Source: Betaproteobacteria bacterium
GTDB taxonomy: Bacteria > Pseudomonadota > Gammaproteobacteria > Burkholderiales > Rhodocyclaceae
Reading direction: 5' to 3'
NCBI GenBank assembly: GCA_016709965.1
Contig: JADJLT010000001.1
Span: forward strand, 124,001 to 188,000
DNA length: 64,000 nt
Part shown: positions 1 to 8,989 of the stretch, piece by piece
Layout: every line of letters begins with the position of its first letter
How positions within the stretch are numbered: the first letter of the stretch is position 1
Made by a program: the position numbers and the translations under genes
Notes under the pieces: generated by a model
Told to the model about the DNA's origin: nothing
The model's database searches: none
The model's input: only the letters and a program-made list of their open reading frames with translations

Positions 1-354
1 TCGATCCCACGGCGCCTGCGTTGCATTCAGATAGAAGCCAGCACCGAGACCGAAATCCCAGGCGCCATCAGGGTCCCCGGGAACATCGGGGCCACGCGGG
101 CTGGTGTCCGGCGCCACGATGATTACCCCCAACTCGGCTGCCATCCTTTGTGCGCCGGCCTTCTGCATGAAGTTTTCGTCGGTGCAACTCAGGCCGGATA
201 GCCAATACAGCACTGGCAGCTTTTCGCCTTGTTCGACCTGCGGCGGCAGATATACGGCAAATACCATGTCGCAATTCAGCACTACAGAGCGATGTCGGTA
301 GCGTTTGTGCCAACCACCAAAGCTTTTCTGAAAGGAAATGTTCTCGAGCGTCAT
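1..354 (-). CDS. fghA: S-formylglutathione hydrolase, partial (C-terminus outside window)
   Basis: Hydrolyses S-formylglutathione to formate and glutathione, the second step of glutathione-dependent formaldehyde oxidation in the cytosol. About 118 N-terminal residues are present. The start reads MTLENISFQKSFGG at 354, and the family-typical segments YLPPQ, LYWLSGLSCTDENF and a long DTSPRG region with WDFG follow. The Ser/Asp/His triad region lies beyond the window edge. It starts 15 bases after the stop of adhC, so the two genes form an operon catalysing consecutive steps. The family call is firm; completeness cannot be judged. Confidence 0.9.
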   Translation of the reverse strand, partial: MTLENISFQKSFGGWHKRYRHRSVVLNCDMVFAVYLPPQVEQGEKLPVLYWLSGLSCTDENFMQKAGAQRMAAELGVIIVAPDTSPRGPDVPGDPDGAWDFGLGAGFYLNATQAPWDR

Positions 355-369
355 CAGGGACTTTCCAGC

Positions 370-1485
370 TTAGAAGTGAATGACGGTACGGATGCTCTTG
401 CCTTCGTGCATCAGGTCAAACGCGGTGTTGATTTCTTCGAGCGGCATGGTGTGGGTAATGAAGGTATCAAGCGGAATTTCGCCCTTTTGCGCCTTTTCGA
501 CGTAACCCGGCAACTCGGTGCGTCCCTTGACCCCGCCGAAGGCCGAACCGCGCCAGACGCGGCCAGTGACCAACTGGAAGGGGCGTGTGCTGATTTCCTG
601 CCCGGCGCCCGCAACGCCGATGATGGTCGATTCGCCCCAGCCCTTGTGGCAGCACTCAAGCGCCGCTCGCATCAAATGCACGTTGCCGACGCACTCGAAG
701 GAATAATCGACGCCACCATCAGTCATTTCGACGATGACTTCCTGGATCGGCTTGTCGCAATCCCTGGGATTGACGAAATCGGTCGCACCCAATTCCTTGG
801 CGATGACAAATTTGGAGGGATTGATATCGATTGCGATGATGCGCGAAGCCTTGGCCATGGTCGCACCGATGATCGCCGCCAATCCGATGCCACCAAGGCC
901 GAAAATGGCCACCGTTGCGCCTTCTTCAACCTTGGCGGTGTTGAGCACGGCGCCAATGCCGGTGGTGACGCCACAACCCAGGAGGCAGACCTTTTCCAGC
1001 GGCGCTTCCTTGGGAATCTTGGCCAGCGAGATTTCCGGCAGCACGGTGTATTCGGAGAAGGTCGAGCAGCCCATGTAATGGAAGATCGGCTGTCCCTTGT
1101 AGGAGAAACGGCTCGTACCATCCGGCATCAGGCCCTTGCCCTGCGTAGCACGCACAGCCTGGCAAAGATTGGTCTTGCCCGACAGGCAGAACTTGCATTT
1201 GCCACATTCGGCGGTGTACAGCGGAATCACATGATCGCCAACGGCCAGCGAAGTAACACCATCACCGATGGCTTCGACAATGCCACCGCCTTCATGGCCG
1301 AGAATGGTCGGGAAGATGCCTTCTGGATCGTCGCCGGAAAGCGTGAAGGCATCGGTATGGCAGACGCCGGAAGCGACGATTCTGACGAGCACTTCACCCG
1401 CCTTCGGCGCCTCGACATCCACTTCAACGATTTGCAAGGGTTGGTTGGCGGCAAAGGCTACGGCGGCACGGGATTTTATTGTCAT
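370..1485 (-). CDS. adhC: S-(hydroxymethyl)glutathione dehydrogenase / class III alcohol dehydrogenase
   Basis: Oxidises S-hydroxymethylglutathione (formaldehyde plus GSH) to S-formylglutathione with NAD. The 371 residues match the class III zinc ADH length. Catalytic zinc ligands are visible at C42 and H64 (GHEGGG). The structural zinc Cys cluster is C94, C97, C100 and C108 (CGKCKFC...C). The Rossmann motif is FGLGGIG near residue 196. It lies upstream of fghA on the same strand and opposite a LysR-family gene across a 131-base divergent region, a likely control point. A long open frame on the opposite strand is only antisense to this gene. Confidence 0.96.
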   Translation of the reverse strand: MTIKSRAAVAFAANQPLQIVEVDVEAPKAGEVLVRIVASGVCHTDAFTLSGDDPEGIFPTILGHEGGGIVEAIGDGVTSLAVGDHVIPLYTAECGKCKFCLSGKTNLCQAVRATQGKGLMPDGTSRFSYKGQPIFHYMGCSTFSEYTVLPEISLAKIPKEAPLEKVCLLGCGVTTGIGAVLNTAKVEEGATVAIFGLGGIGLAAIIGATMAKASRIIAIDINPSKFVIAKELGATDFVNPRDCDKPIQEVIVEMTDGGVDYSFECVGNVHLMRAALECCHKGWGESTIIGVAGAGQEISTRPFQLVTGRVWRGSAFGGVKGRTELPGYVEKAQKGEIPLDTFITHTMPLEEINTAFDLMHEGKSIRTVIHF

Positions 1486-1616
1486 GGAAGCGCTCTCAGG
1501 ATGGATGTGATGGGGACATTATAATTATTGCCAGTCGGCTAATGAATCACCATCGTGCAATTGATTATTGTTCATACGGGATAATGATCGAATGAATATC
1601 TGATGGAGCGTCATAC
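1486..1616. promoter_or_regulatory. Divergent promoter region between adhC-fghA and a LysR-type regulator
   Basis: This AT-rich 131-base spacer separates the adhC start (minus) from the LysR gene start (plus). LysR-type regulators usually bind such divergent spacers through T-N11-A boxes, so regulation of adhC-fghA by the neighbouring gene is a reasonable inference. I do not assign exact -35/-10 elements. The regulator is truncated by an IS element, so control may now be lost. Confidence 0.45.
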
Positions 1617-2372
1617 ATGAACCGCTGGGATGGTCTCGATGAATTTGTTGCCGTTGCGGAATGTGGAAGTTTTTCCCGGGCGGCAGAAAGTTTGCGTGTT
1701 TCGTCGTCGCATGTGAGTCGGCAAGTTGCCTCGCTCGAAGAGCGCCTGCAAGCCCGCCTGCTTTATCGGACGACCCGACGGGTTTCATTGACCGAAGCAG
1801 GGCAGACGTTTTTTGCGAAATGCCAGCGACTGATTGAAGAACGCGACGAAGCCTTCTTGACCATGGGTGACCTGCAAAGCGCACCAACAGGCTTGTTACG
1901 CATGACGGCGGCAGTAGCTTATGGCGAGCGTTTTATCGTGCCATTAGTAAATGAATTCATGGCTCAATATCCAATACTTAAAGTAGATATTGAACTTACC
2001 AACCGCGCGGTTGATATGGTCCATGAAGGTTTCGACCTGGCCATACGCCTTGGCCGACTCAATGAATCCAGCCTGGTCGCAACACGCATTGCGCCGCGAG
2101 CCATGTATCTATGTGCTGCGCCCTCATACCTTCGGCGCTACGGGCGTCCGCATACCCTGTCGGAGCTCGGGCAACATAACTGCCTGATCGGCACCAGTGA
2201 TGTCTGGCTGTTCCAGCAAGGTGATCGCGAGGTTCAGTTCAGGCCGAGTGGCAACTGGCGTTGCAACAGCGGTCCGGCGGTACTGGACGCAACGATGCGT
2301 GGTTTCGGTATCAGCCAGCTGCCGGACTATTACGTACTTGATCAATTGAAAAAAGGAGCGCTGGTGTGTTGA
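1617..2372 (+). pseudogene. LysR-family transcriptional regulator, C-terminus removed by IS21-family element
   Basis: The N-terminal winged helix-turn-helix is intact (FVAVAECGSFSRAAESL...SSHVSRQVASLE). The substrate-binding domain follows to about residue 250, ending ...LDQLKKGALV. Family members run to about 300 residues, so roughly 50 C-terminal residues are missing. The last codons (..VC stop) come from the IS end beginning at 2367. The sequence beyond the IS right end (after 4952) does not encode the missing tail, so the insertion was accompanied by deletion or rearrangement. The probable former target is the divergent adhC-fghA operon. Whether the truncated product still folds is unknown. 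Confidence 0.85.
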
Positions 2373-2471
2373 CGCTCGTTGAAAACTGACCAGAAAAGCG
2401 AGGTTGTGCGCGCTGAAAATTGACCAGGGTGATTAACTAGTCCGCTCATTTTTTGAGCAGGATTTTAGGAG

Positions 2472-3977
2472 ATGATCACCATGAAGGATCTGGGAAGGAT
2501 TCGGCGGTTGTTTTACCGGGATGGCGTGTCGCTATCCGAGATTTCGAGGAAGACGGGGTATAGCCGGAACACCGTCAAGCGTTGGTTACGGACGCCGGAA
2601 GGCACGGAGCCGAAGTACGAACGGGAGAACCCGAACGTCAAGATTGCGCCCTATGCGGCGCGACTCATCAAGGCGCTGGAAACGGATGCTCGGCGCCCGA
2701 AACGGGATCGGCGTACGGCGCTGAAACTCTTTGGTGAATTGCAGGCGGCCGGATTTACGGGCACCTACTGCCGGGTCACTGAGTTCATCCGGCGCTGGCG
2801 TTCCGATGGTGGCGCGGCGGTCAGCAAAGCCTTCGTTCCGCTCCACTTTGAATTAGGCGAAGCCTTCCAGTTCGACTGGAGCGAAGAGCATTTGGTGATC
2901 GGTGGTGTCTGGCGCAAGATTCTCGCCTCGCATCTGAAGTTCTGTGCCAGTCGGGCCTTTGTGGTTCAGGCCTACCCGACGCAAGGCCACGAAATGCTGT
3001 TTGATGCCCATACCCGTTCGTTTGCGGCCTTGGGCGGCATTCCTCGGCGCGGCATCTACGACAATATGAAGACGGCCGTGGATAAGGTGCAGAAGGGCAA
3101 GTCCCGTATCGTCAATGCCCGCTTCTCGGCCATGGCCTCCCACTACCTGTTCGACCCGGATTTCTGCAATGTCGCCAGCGGCTGGGAGAAAGGCGTTGTC
3201 GAGAAGAATGTCCAGGATAGCCGGCTGCGGCTCTGGCAGGATGCCGGCAAGGAACGCTTCAGCTCTTTCACCGAACTGAACGTCTGGCTGCTCGAACGCT
3301 GCCGTAGCCTGTGGCAGGAATTGCGCCATCCTGAGTACGCGGATCTGACGGTGGCCGAGATGCTGGAACACGAGCAACCGAGCCTGATGCCAATGGTGGC
3401 GCCCTTCGATGGGTATGTTGAAACCCTGGGCAAAGTCTCCAGCACCTGCCTAGTCACGCTGGATCGTAATCGCTATTCGGTGCCGTGCGAGTTGGTCGGC
3501 CAGGTCGTTAGCCTGCGTCTCTATCCGGAGCGGATTGATATGGTGGCGCACGATCTGCGCATGGCCAGCCATCCACGTAGTTTCACCCGGCAACAAACGC
3601 TCTACGACTGGCAGCACTACATTCCGCTGATTGAACGCAAGCCGGGTGCCTTGAGAAATGGCGCGCCATTTGCCGACATGCCGGAAGCTTTGCAGCGCCT
3701 GCGCAGTTTGTTGCTGCGTCGAGAAGGTGGTGATCGGGTGATGGCCAAGGTCCTGTCAGCGATTGCGCAGTTCGGTCTGGAGTCTGTGCTGGTGGCGGTC
3801 GATCTGGTTCTGGAATCAGGCTTGCCCAGTGCCGAGCACGTCGAGAACATGCTCAATCGACTGAAGTCTGGACCCATGCCACCACCGGTGGAGACCCCGC
3901 TGACGATCAGCGAAGCACCGATCGCCGATACGGGTCGCTACGACCAGCTGCGCGTGGAGGTGAGCGACCATGCGTGA
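2472..3977 (+). CDS. istA: IS21-family transposase IstA
   Basis: DDE-type transposase of 501 residues. An N-terminal helix-turn-helix (VSLSEISRKTGYSRNTVKRWL) is followed by an rve-type catalytic core with FDWSEEH (first Asp), a region around GIYDNMKT, and GWEKGVVEKNV carrying the catalytic Glu. The Mu-transposase-like C-terminal domain includes the SxCLVTLDRNRYSVP segment typical of IstA. The 3' end overlaps istB by 8 bases, the usual translational coupling. Full length suggests it may be active. Confidence 0.93.
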   Translation: MITMKDLGRIRRLFYRDGVSLSEISRKTGYSRNTVKRWLRTPEGTEPKYERENPNVKIAPYAARLIKALETDARRPKRDRRTALKLFGELQAAGFTGTYCRVTEFIRRWRSDGGAAVSKAFVPLHFELGEAFQFDWSEEHLVIGGVWRKILASHLKFCASRAFVVQAYPTQGHEMLFDAHTRSFAALGGIPRRGIYDNMKTAVDKVQKGKSRIVNARFSAMASHYLFDPDFCNVASGWEKGVVEKNVQDSRLRLWQDAGKERFSSFTELNVWLLERCRSLWQELRHPEYADLTVAEMLEHEQPSLMPMVAPFDGYVETLGKVSSTCLVTLDRNRYSVPCELVGQVVSLRLYPERIDMVAHDLRMASHPRSFTRQQTLYDWQHYIPLIERKPGALRNGAPFADMPEALQRLRSLLLRREGGDRVMAKVLSAIAQFGLESVLVAVDLVLESGLPSAEHVENMLNRLKSGPMPPPVETPLTISEAPIADTGRYDQLRVEVSDHA

Positions 3978-4767
3978 GCTGATGAGTGAGTTCAAGGAGC
4001 TGCGCCTGCACGGCATGGCTGGTGCCTGGGAAGAGCTATCGGCCAACGGTGGCGCCGGCATCGACACTTCTCGCTGGTTGATCGAGCATCTGCTGCAGGC
4101 CGAACATACTGACCGGGTCATGCGCTCGATTGGCTACCAGATGCATGCGGCCCGCTTCCCTGTACATCGGGATCTAGCGGGATTCGACTTCGATCAATCG
4201 AAGGTAGATCAGAAACTGATTCGGCAACTGGCCGACCTGTCCTTTACCGAGGAAGCGCAGAACGTGGTGTTCATCGGTGGCACGGGAACCGGCAAGACGC
4301 ACCTGGCCACGGCACTGGGTGTTTCGGGGATTGGGCACCATAACAAGCGGGTTCGGTTCTTCTCGACGGTGGATCTGGCCAATGCCCTGGAACAAGAGAA
4401 GGCGGCCGGCAAAGCTGGCCGGATTGCCTTGGGACTGCTGCGCATGGATCTGGTGATTCTCGATGAGCTGGGCTATCTGCCGTTCAGCCAGGCTGGTGGT
4501 GCCTTGCTGTTTCACTTGCTGTCGAAGCTCTACGAGCACACCAGCGTGATGATCACGACCAACCTGACCTTTGCCGAATGGCCGAGCGTCTTCGGCGATG
4601 CCAAGATGACGACGGCGCTGCTCGACCGGCTGACGCATCACTGCCACATCGTAGAAACGGGGAATGAGTCATTTCGCTTCCGGCACAGCACGGCGACCGC
4701 CAAGTCGAGGATCAAGGCAAGGGAGCAGAGCAAGCGGGGAAATCCACCCGAGGAGGACGCATTCTGA
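3970..4767 (+). CDS. istB: IS21-family helper ATPase IstB
   Basis: AAA+ helper of IstA, 265 residues and DnaC-like. Walker A is GGTGTGKTHLA, Walker B is LVILDELGYLP, and sensor motif ITTNLTFAEW follows. The N-terminal 'KELRLHGMAGAWEEL' helix is characteristic of IstB. The ATG at 3970 overlaps the istA stop. A C-terminal basic tail (SRIKAREQSKRG) closes the protein. No disruption is visible. Confidence 0.93.
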   Translation: MRELMSEFKELRLHGMAGAWEELSANGGAGIDTSRWLIEHLLQAEHTDRVMRSIGYQMHAARFPVHRDLAGFDFDQSKVDQKLIRQLADLSFTEEAQNVVFIGGTGTGKTHLATALGVSGIGHHNKRVRFFSTVDLANALEQEKAAGKAGRIALGLLRMDLVILDELGYLPFSQAGGALLFHLLSKLYEHTSVMITTNLTFAEWPSVFGDAKMTTALLDRLTHHCHIVETGNESFRFRHSTATAKSRIKAREQSKRGNPPEEDAF

Positions 4768-5175
4768 TCAGGGCCGCGTTGGGAAATCCGTTCCGGACTT
4801 CGTCCTCCACGGCTTTCCCAACGCATTCATCGTGGCTCGGAAATCGGTTGTTCTGAGCTACACTTATCCACAAGCCAACCTATGTCAGGTGGCTATCACA
4901 CCTGGTCAAAATTCAACGAGCACAGGTGGTCAAAATTAAACGCGCGCCGACAGTCATGTAGTTATTTCTCCGTGAGTTGTTGAGGTTCCCGCGCTTGCCA
5001 TGCAGGAATGGCGCCTATCACCATGTTATCGATGCCATCAACAAGGTCTGTTCGCCAACGCACAGACCCGTTATCTGCTAGCGAGCAACATTTGCCACAG
5101 AGGCGTGATACGGACAGCTGAAGCAAACACCGCCGTATCCCTCTCCCTCCAACCATTACAGGAATCAGGAAAAAA

Positions 5176-5454
5176 ATGACCACAGAAACCAGCGCCATAC
5201 CAGCAACGACCGAAACTTCGAAGGAAGCGGTTATCCGTGATTTCAAGCGAATTCTGGACAAGGCAGACCATCTGCTCAAGGATGCCGGACATTCCGTCGC
5301 CGAAGAGTTTTCGGCAAGCCGCCACGCCATGTCCGAGAAGGCTTGTAGTGCCGCCAATGCTACGCATGAATATGTACGCGGCAACCCTTGGAAAATTGCC
5401 GGCATCGCAGCGGCGGTCGGCGTATTCATTGGTGCCTTGATCAGCCGTCGTTGA
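5176..5454 (+). CDS. DUF883 / YqjD-ElaB-like inner-membrane-anchored protein
   Basis: A 92-residue protein with a long amphipathic helical body (residues about 15-65, rich in K/D/A/E). It ends in one C-terminal membrane segment (GNPWKIAGIAAAVGVFIGALI) closed by SRR. The GNPW plus terminal TM layout is diagnostic of the DUF883/ElaB/YqjD family. E. coli members are stress-induced and bind ribosomes at the membrane. The start is preceded by a GGAATCAGGA purine-rich site. It stands alone, with a terminator about 150 bases downstream. Confidence 0.85.
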   Translation: MTTETSAIPATTETSKEAVIRDFKRILDKADHLLKDAGHSVAEEFSASRHAMSEKACSAANATHEYVRGNPWKIAGIAAAVGVFIGALISRR

Positions 5455-5611
5455 TACCACGACAAAGGGCTGCTTGCCGTCGCTGACATGCCATCAGTTG
5501 CGGTGGTATTAGAAGCGGGCTCGTAACGACCACATCGGTTATGCACGCCACCAGTCTGCCCCCTTATCACGAACTTTTGGACAATCGGCTGCTGGCCGGA
5601 TAGCGGCGGTC

Positions 5612-5650
5612 AGTCTCGCGGAGCACGATGCCTCGCGAGACTTTTTATTT
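5612..5650 (+). terminator. Rho-independent terminator
   Basis: Inverted repeat AGTCTCGCG (5612-5620) and CGCGAGACT (5634-5642), directly followed by a T-rich run TTTTATTT. It lies downstream of the DUF883 gene on the same strand. Confidence 0.8.
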
Positions 5651-5945
5651 ACGCGAAGGCATTTAATTGCCAACCGACTCACCGGGACATTGGCTGAAGA
5701 TTTGGCAACCAATGCTTCAGGGAGATAGTGCTGCGATGCCTGCGATCTTAAATGGCCAGTTCAACCAGCGTTGCAGAATAGAGGAGGGTGGGGGGCCACG
5801 CACATCCCTTCATCGGCTCAAGCCGTCAGTGTCTGGCTAGTCCGCCATCGGCCGGTGTAACCGTCTCGACTTGGCCTGAGATAGCTTGACGTTCGGTACC
5901 GGCGTCGGGCGTCGGGCGTTGCCTTGGCCTTGAGTTTTTGTCGAC

Positions 5946-5970
5946 AAAAAAGCCGGCAATTAGCCGGCTT
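5946..5970 (-). terminator. Rho-independent terminator of the psiF-like gene
   Basis: Stem AAGCCGGC / GCCGGCTT with a 7-9 base loop. Read on the minus strand it is followed by a run of T (plus-strand A5946-A5951). It begins about 20 bases after the psiF-like stop codon. Confidence 0.8.
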
Positions 5971-5992
5971 CAATGAAAGAGCGGTCGCCCGA

Positions 5993-6388
5993 TTACTTTG
6001 CTTCAGCTTCGCATTTTTTCATGAAAGAGTTCTTGGCAGCACCGACCAAAGGCTTTCCATTTTTGCTGACTGCTTTTGCTGCACAGCCAGATGGTCCTGC
6101 CGCTTTGCTGCCACCTTCGCACTTTTTGATGGAAGAGGCTTTGGCGGCGCCGGTCAGTGGCTTGCCATTCTTGCCAACAGCTTTTGTTTCGCAGTCAGAT
6201 GCAGCGGGAGTTGCTGCAGGTGCCGCAGCTTCAGTTTTTACTACTGGAGCGACCGGTTTTGCAGCCACAGGCTGGGCCGGTGCCACAACGGCAGGTTTGA
6301 CTGGCATTGCCGGTTGGGCGGGCGTTTGGGCATAAGCGAAGCTGACAGCAAACAAGCCAGCGACCAAACCAGAAATCATCTTGTTCAT
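5993..6388 (-). CDS. PsiF-repeat periplasmic protein
   Basis: The 131 residues begin with a signal peptide (MNKMISGLVAGLFAVSFAYA, cleavage after AYA). A Pro/Ala-rich linker of about 35 residues follows, then two PsiF repeats of the type C-x-x-KAVxKNGKPLxGAAKxSxxKKCE, one near 75-100 and one near 105-130. Each repeat has two Cys that could form a disulfide. E. coli PsiF is induced by phosphate starvation; its biochemical role is unknown. The gene is monocistronic with its own terminator. Export to the periplasm is inferred from the leader. Confidence 0.85.
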   Translation of the reverse strand: MNKMISGLVAGLFAVSFAYAQTPAQPAMPVKPAVVAPAQPVAAKPVAPVVKTEAAAPAATPAASDCETKAVGKNGKPLTGAAKASSIKKCEGGSKAAGPSGCAAKAVSKNGKPLVGAAKNSFMKKCEAEAK

Positions 6389-6659
6389 ATTTCCACCATC
6401 TCTTTCTATGAAAGGCAGATTGCCTTCAGCAATAAACGTGGCGGCAGCAAATCAGTTGACGCCACTTGTGAGGTAAAAACTATAGCCATGCATGATGACG
6501 AATAAGCATCTATTGCAGCAGCCCCAGCATTTTAGGGCGCCTTCCAGATTCAACGTACCAAGTTGATGCCTGCCTGTGCCGCTTGCTACGGTCAACCGGA
6601 AAAAATGGCCAAAAATTAAATCCGGTCCGGCCGCATGTATGCGCTTTCCAAAGAACAAA

Positions 6660-7919
6660 TCAGCTTGTCGCTGCAGTTGGCTTTTGCCATCCAAACCAGG
6701 CTACCGCCATGGCCACCAATTGAACGTAGGCAATGGCCATGACGGATGCCAGCCAGGCACCCTGTTCATAAGCAATGCCGACCACCCAGCTACCAACCGC
6801 CCCGCCAGCGTAATAACTCATGTAATACAGCCCGGTGGCCAGCGAACGGCCTTCGCTGACGCAGTCGCCAATGAAGCTGATGGTGACCGACTGGCAGATG
6901 AAGACACCGCAGGAGCAGATGATCAAGCCGAGAATGACGGCCGGTAGCGAGGGCAGGAGCGTTAGCAGCAAGCCGGTTATTGACATGAGCAGGGCGTACA
7001 TCAGGGATTTCCGAAATCCAAGGCGGACCACGTGCCGCCCGATCAGCGGTGTAACGACTACGCCGACCAAATAGACACAAAAGACATTGGCCAGCCCGGC
7101 CGTAGTGAGGCTGAACGGCGGCTGGGCAAGATGCAGATTGACGTAAGTAAAGGTACCGACCAGCGAGTACAGTACGCAAAAGCCGACACCGCTGGCCGCC
7201 AACAGGCGCGGGTGGGAAAGGTGCCGGCGCAGCATCTGGAAAGCGCCGTTGAAATTGCGGTTGGCCACGAAGTGGCGTGAAGCCGGCAAGGTCCGGATGG
7301 CGACCAAGGCACCCAGCAGATTCATGAGAGCCAGGGTGACGAAAGCGCCGCGCCAGCCAATGAGATGGCCAACGTGGCCGGTAATGAAACGCCCCGAAAA
7401 ACCACCCATGACGGTGCCACCGACGTAGGCAGCGGTCATCCGGGCAGCACCGATGACGCGGAATTCCTCGGCAATGTAGGCAATCAACACCACCGCAATA
7501 CCAGGAATAGCAAGCCCCTGCATGAAGCGCATCAGCAGGATCGTACCGAGGCTATCGGCCAGCGATATCAACGCCGTCGGCAATGTCAGCAACAACAGCG
7601 ATGTGCCGATGATGACCTTACGCCCATAGGCGTCGGACAGCATGCCGATGAATGGCGAAACCAGCGCTACAGCCAGCACCGTCGCCCCGACCGTGGCGCC
7701 GGCCTGAGCAGGCGAGGCGTTGAAATCGTGCATGACTAGCGGCACCAGCGCCTGCATCGAATACACGTTGAGAAAGGCAAAGAAACCGAGTATCCAGACC
7801 AGTAGCCGGGAAGCATTGCCGTGCTCGTCGACGAGAAAGTTGCGCAATTGATGGAAAAACACGAAAAGACGCCGATTGCTTTGTCGGTGGAAGGATGGAT
7901 AAGCTAACTCAAGCACCAA
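6660..7919 (-). CDS. Major facilitator superfamily transporter (YnfM-like)
   Basis: Inner-membrane secondary transporter of about 419 residues with roughly 12 hydrophobic segments. The loop 2-3 signature appears as GMLSDAYGRKVIIG, and the pattern recurs in the second half as TPLIGRHVVRLGFRKS. Sequence style resembles the YnfM/CynX-type drug or metabolite efflux group; the substrate cannot be read from sequence. The called start gives a 30-residue hydrophilic leader, so a start nearer the first TM helix (LVWILGFFAFLNVYSM) is possible. It is flanked by unrelated single genes. Confidence 0.85.
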   Translation of the reverse strand: MVLELAYPSFHRQSNRRLFVFFHQLRNFLVDEHGNASRLLVWILGFFAFLNVYSMQALVPLVMHDFNASPAQAGATVGATVLAVALVSPFIGMLSDAYGRKVIIGTSLLLLTLPTALISLADSLGTILLMRFMQGLAIPGIAVVLIAYIAEEFRVIGAARMTAAYVGGTVMGGFSGRFITGHVGHLIGWRGAFVTLALMNLLGALVAIRTLPASRHFVANRNFNGAFQMLRRHLSHPRLLAASGVGFCVLYSLVGTFTYVNLHLAQPPFSLTTAGLANVFCVYLVGVVVTPLIGRHVVRLGFRKSLMYALLMSITGLLLTLLPSLPAVILGLIICSCGVFICQSVTISFIGDCVSEGRSLATGLYYMSYYAGGAVGSWVVGIAYEQGAWLASVMAIAYVQLVAMAVAWFGWQKPTAATS

Positions 7920-8084
7920 TATTTGGCGAGTGAGCGGCTGACGTCATCGCAAGGGAGAGCGCAGGCAATTGCTAATAAGTTGGCGAAGTAGCATTTTCGC
8001 GAGACTACGCACAGCTTCGGCCAACCTTCACAAAACGCATAATTTGTATTATGTAAACTAATATCCAACAAGAAAAAACCAGGA

Positions 8085-8543
8085 TCAATTAAGATCCTCC
8101 TCCTTTAGCTGAGGCAAATGCATCACGTTGATTCCCTCGTCACGTAAAGCCTCGCACTCATCCACTGTCGCCTCACCGCGAATTGGCCGCTCAGGGGCTT
8201 CGTTGTAGTGAATCTTTCGAGCCTCTTCAGCGAACGATGGGCCGACGTCTTCGCTTTGATTAACAATGGCTTCGACGAGCTGACGATAAATTGCCATCGC
8301 CTGCGCACCGACAGGCATCAGTGCCGTGCTGCCGGATGCTGTTGACGGAGTCGGCGCCCTATCTACTGGTTCGGTGTGATGCCCTGAAATAGCGACAGCA
8401 GATGGAATGCGTCGGACGCTGTGGCTATCACACTGTGGACAACAGATCAGATCGTCTTCAAGTTGGGTATCGAATGCCACCGCATTCTGAAACCAGCCTT
8501 CAAATCGATGATTGTTGTCGCAGCTAAGGTCGTAAATGATCAT
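8085..8543 (-). CDS. DUF1178 family protein
   Basis: A 152-residue protein starting MIIYDLSCDNNHRFEGWF, the hallmark N-terminus of DUF1178. It contains a CPQC pair (DLICCPQCDSHSVRRIPSAVA) resembling a regulatory zinc-ribbon motif. A conserved C-terminal part follows, with FAEEARKIHYNE and RPIRGEATxDECEALRDEGI. Function is unknown. It ends next to tRNA-Leu on the same strand. The family call is firm. Confidence 0.88.
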   Translation of the reverse strand: MIIYDLSCDNNHRFEGWFQNAVAFDTQLEDDLICCPQCDSHSVRRIPSAVAISGHHTEPVDRAPTPSTASGSTALMPVGAQAMAIYRQLVEAIVNQSEDVGPSFAEEARKIHYNEAPERPIRGEATVDECEALRDEGINVMHLPQLKEEDLN

Positions 8544-8554
8544 TTGTTCAATCG

Positions 8555-8640
8555 TGGTGCCCGGGACGGGGGTCGAACCCGTACACTCAATGAGCGAGAG
8601 ATTTTAAGTCTCTTGTGTCTACCAATTTCACCACCCGGGC
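8555..8640 (-). tRNA. tRNA-Leu (UAA anticodon)
   Basis: On the minus strand the sequence begins GCCCGGGTGGTGAAATTGG. The anticodon loop is CTTAAAA (anticodon TAA), there is a long class II variable arm, the T-arm is GGGTTCGACCCCC, and the acceptor CCCGGGC is followed by an encoded ACCA. In many proteobacteria the order is pgsA, tRNA-Gly, tRNA-Cys, tRNA-Leu, and the same order is seen here if the inserted element is ignored. Confidence 0.97.
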
Positions 8641-8676
8641 GGATTTTTCGATTATATCGTTGCAGTGCCCCGATAT

Positions 8677-8711
8677 GAAAAAAGGGAAAGCGACCCGCGC
8701 TTTCCCTTTTC
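8677..8711 (-). terminator. Rho-independent terminator after tRNA-Gly
   Basis: Strong stem AAAAGGGAAAGCG / CGCTTTCCCTTTT with a 5-base loop and a T-run when read on the minus strand. It sits between tRNA-Gly (8719-8794) and tRNA-Leu, so tRNA-Leu probably has its own promoter. Confidence 0.75.
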
Positions 8712-8718
8712 TCTATTT

Positions 8719-8794
8719 TGGAGCGGCAGAAGAGTCTCGAACTCTCGACCTATACCTTGGCAAGGTATCGCTCTACCAACTGAGCTACTGCCGC
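8719..8794 (-). tRNA. tRNA-Gly (GCC anticodon), copy 1
   Basis: On the minus strand it starts GCGGCAGTAGCTCAGTTGG. The anticodon loop is TTGCCAA (GCC), the T-arm is GAGAGTTCGAGACTC, and the acceptor ends CTGCCGCTCCA with encoded CCA. By eye it is identical to the copy at 15272-15347. Confidence 0.97.
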
Positions 8795-8802
8795 AAAACC
8801 TT

Positions 8803-8849
8803 TGGAGGCGCGAGCCGGAGTCGAACCGACCTACACGGATTTGCAATCC
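8803..8849 (-). repeat. attachment-site copy: 3' part of tRNA-Cys (distal end of integrated element)
   Basis: This 47-bp segment is identical to the 3' portion of the intact tRNA-Cys at 15142-15188 and includes the anticodon loop, T-arm and CCA end. Upstream of it (plus-strand right side, from 8850) the sequence diverges and no 5' half is present. This is the att-type direct repeat left when a tyrosine integrase inserts into a tRNA 3' end. The fragment is not a functional tRNA. Confidence 0.9.
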
Positions 8850-8989
8850 TCCTGTTCCGCTTGGAAGCCTTGGAACGAGCGGCATTCTATCGGATGAGAT
8901 GGGATGTGTAAACCCTGCGGATGATTAATCCGGCTCATTGCGGGTAGTCCGATGCATATTTTTGTGCTGCGCCCTACTCTGCTCAAACC

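Larger units (their letters stand above)
2367..4952 (+). mobile_element. IS21-family insertion sequence, complete (istA-istB)
   Basis: The left end begins TGTTGACGCTCGTTGAAAAC at 2367. The reverse complement of the right end begins TGTCGGCGCGCGTTTAATTT, so both are TG-starting imperfect inverted repeats. Each end also repeats an internal 'TTGACCA' block, as IS21 ends do. The element holds a complete istA and istB in overlapping frames. No 4-8 bp target duplication is visible: the left flank ends CTGGTG and the right flank starts GTCATG. That fits the deletion inferred from the truncated LysR gene. Confidence 0.9.
5455..5992. other. Intergenic stretch without a supported gene
   Basis: These 538 bases separate the DUF883 gene from the convergent psiF-like gene. 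They hold a rho-independent terminator (5612-5650) and the terminator of the psiF-like gene (5946-5970). Short open frames here show no family resemblance. Confidence 0.5.

Noticed and set aside
229..1524. Long plus-strand open frame (431 codons) opposite adhC
   Set aside because: It is fully antisense to a strongly conserved dehydrogenase; the translated product has no family resemblance and the length reflects codon bias of the real gene.
4962..5570. Minus-strand frame of 202 codons across the DUF883 gene
   Set aside because: It is antisense to the well-supported DUF883 gene and shows no protein-like composition.
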